From positions 1 to 6,685 of the forward strand of contig JBCDFV010000098.1 in NCBI GenBank assembly GCA_039177555.1: a stretch of 6,685 nt of DNA. The letters are read 5' to 3'. Below, in pieces: positions 6,460 through 6,685 of the stretch. Source of the stretch: JANQGH01 sp039177555. Lineage in GTDB: Bacteria > Pseudomonadota > Alphaproteobacteria > DSM-16000 > Inquilinaceae. The position numbers were made by a program, and so were the translations under genes. Under the pieces are notes generated by a model. That model saw only the letters and a list, made by a program, of their open reading frames with translations. It did no database searches and was not told the DNA's origin. Position 1 is the stretch's first letter; the number at the start of each line of letters is the position of its first letter.

Positions 6460-6480
6460 GGTTACGGTAGAGGGTTGCGG

Positions 6481-6561
6481 TGACAGTTTACTAAATCCCT
6501 TTTGTGAAAACCGATTCTAGTTCGATTGAAGATAGCAGAAAAGCGATTTAGTAAACTGTCA
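6481..6561. repeat. 81-bp MITE-like element with terminal inverted repeats
   Basis: TGACAGTTTACTAAATC (6481-6497) is perfectly repeated in inverse orientation at 6545-6561. After one mismatch the pairing resumes for five more bases (CTTTT with AAAAG), giving 22 of 23 matched around a 35-bp A+T-rich centre. There is no room for a gene. Length, long terminal repeats and A+T-richness fit a miniature inverted-repeat element or the fused ends of a lost transposon. No parent element is in the window and no clear target duplication is visible; the right flank is occupied by the IS end. As RNA it would form one long hairpin, so a structured RNA is the alternative. Confidence 0.6.
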
Positions 6562-6562
6562 T

Positions 6563-6578
6563 GTATGGACGGCCCCAG
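6563..6578. repeat. IS subterminal inverted repeat (right copy)
   Basis: The + strand reads GTATGGACGGCCCCAG, the inverse of 115-130 with one mismatch. Only one or two bases separate it from the end of the MITE-like repeat at 6561, so the IS boundary must lie within that junction. Confidence 0.7.
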
Positions 6579-6685
6579 CTTTGCAAGGGATGATTGGTGG
6601 GTTTAGCGATCTGGTCGGGTGCAGTCATGTATCCGGCCTGTTGGTTGCGGTCGTCATGACCGCTGGCCCTGATGAAGTCCGCCGA
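6579..6685 (-). ncRNA. Possible bridge/seek RNA region of the IS element
   Basis: IS1111-group elements carry their target-guiding RNA in the 3' non-coding end, which is what this stretch appears to be. A stem GCGGTC (6647-6652) with GACCGC (6658-6663) around a 5-base loop is visible. A 9-base segment GTCATGTAT (6624-6632) also recurs exactly at the element boundary (6558-6566). The RNA ends and full fold cannot be determined, since the window stops inside the region. Confidence 0.35.

Larger units (their letters stand above)
6562..6685 (-). mobile_element. IS110-family (IS1111-group) element, 3' non-coding end
   Basis: From about 6562 the sequence carries the inverse partner of the left IS repeat (6563-6578), then runs rightward into what I read as the long 3' non-coding end typical of IS1111-group elements. 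On the minus strand this reads inward-to-outward as ...GGCCGGATACATGACTGC... then CTGGGGCCGTCCATACATG. Orientation is inferred: a 5' end would be expected to show a transposase start with the GLDIAK motif within about 60 bp of the repeat, as at the left edge, and none is seen in over 100 bp. No coding region is recognised here, and the transposase would lie beyond 6685 on the minus strand. Confidence 0.65.

Noticed and set aside
6548..6685. 46-codon open frame on the minus strand running through the IS end into the MITE-like repeat
   Set aside because: It crosses the element boundary and ends inside the neighbouring repeat, with no domain or visible start. It fits non-coding IS end sequence better.

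Overview
The window is G+C-rich with strong codon bias. Its protein types and IS type suggest an alphaproteobacterium, perhaps a Rhodospirillales-like lineage; this is inferred from style, not from a marker gene. Four genes lie in tandem on the + strand. They are flanked by two ends of IS110-family (IS1111-group) elements, both in minus orientation.

Layout. At 1-58 (minus) are the first 19 codons of an IS110-family transposase, with its short 5' non-coding end and subterminal inverted repeat reaching about 130. At 238-1290 is a peptidase family M19 (renal-type) dipeptidase. Between 1291 and 1448 lies a leader-like segment holding two competing hairpins and a 20-codon upstream ORF that overlaps the start of the next gene. 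At 1449-2873 is a GadC-like APC-superfamily antiporter. An operator-like inverted repeat at 2887-2911 separates it from a 776-residue PLP-dependent Orn/Lys/Arg decarboxylase (2927-5257), closest by eye to AdiA. At 5326-6282 is a secreted TPR protein of visibly lower G+C. Its reading frame is cut by an amber codon in the middle of the eighth TPR and continues to 6459. From 6481 to 6561 is an 81-bp MITE-like element with long terminal inverted repeats. It abuts the 3' non-coding end of a second IS1111-type element (about 6562-6685).

How the genes may work together. An amino-acid decarboxylase next to an amino-acid/product antiporter is the classic proton-consuming acid-resistance and polyamine module (as AdiA/AdiC, CadA/CadB, SpeF/PotE, GadB/GadC). 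The antiporter imports the amino acid, the decarboxylase consumes a proton and makes the amine, and the amine leaves by exchange. The dipeptidase could feed it amino acids from dipeptides, but that link is only proximity. The TPR gene is probably unrelated.

Most worth checking: the arginine-rich upstream ORF and its structured leader (reminiscent of the speFL control of speF-potE), the amber-interrupted TPR/peptidoglycan-binding gene, the MITE-like repeat at the IS junction, and a 9-bp sequence shared between the IS junction and the IS non-coding end that could be a bridge/seek-RNA guide. I see no tRNA, rRNA, CRISPR array or convincing intrinsic terminator.
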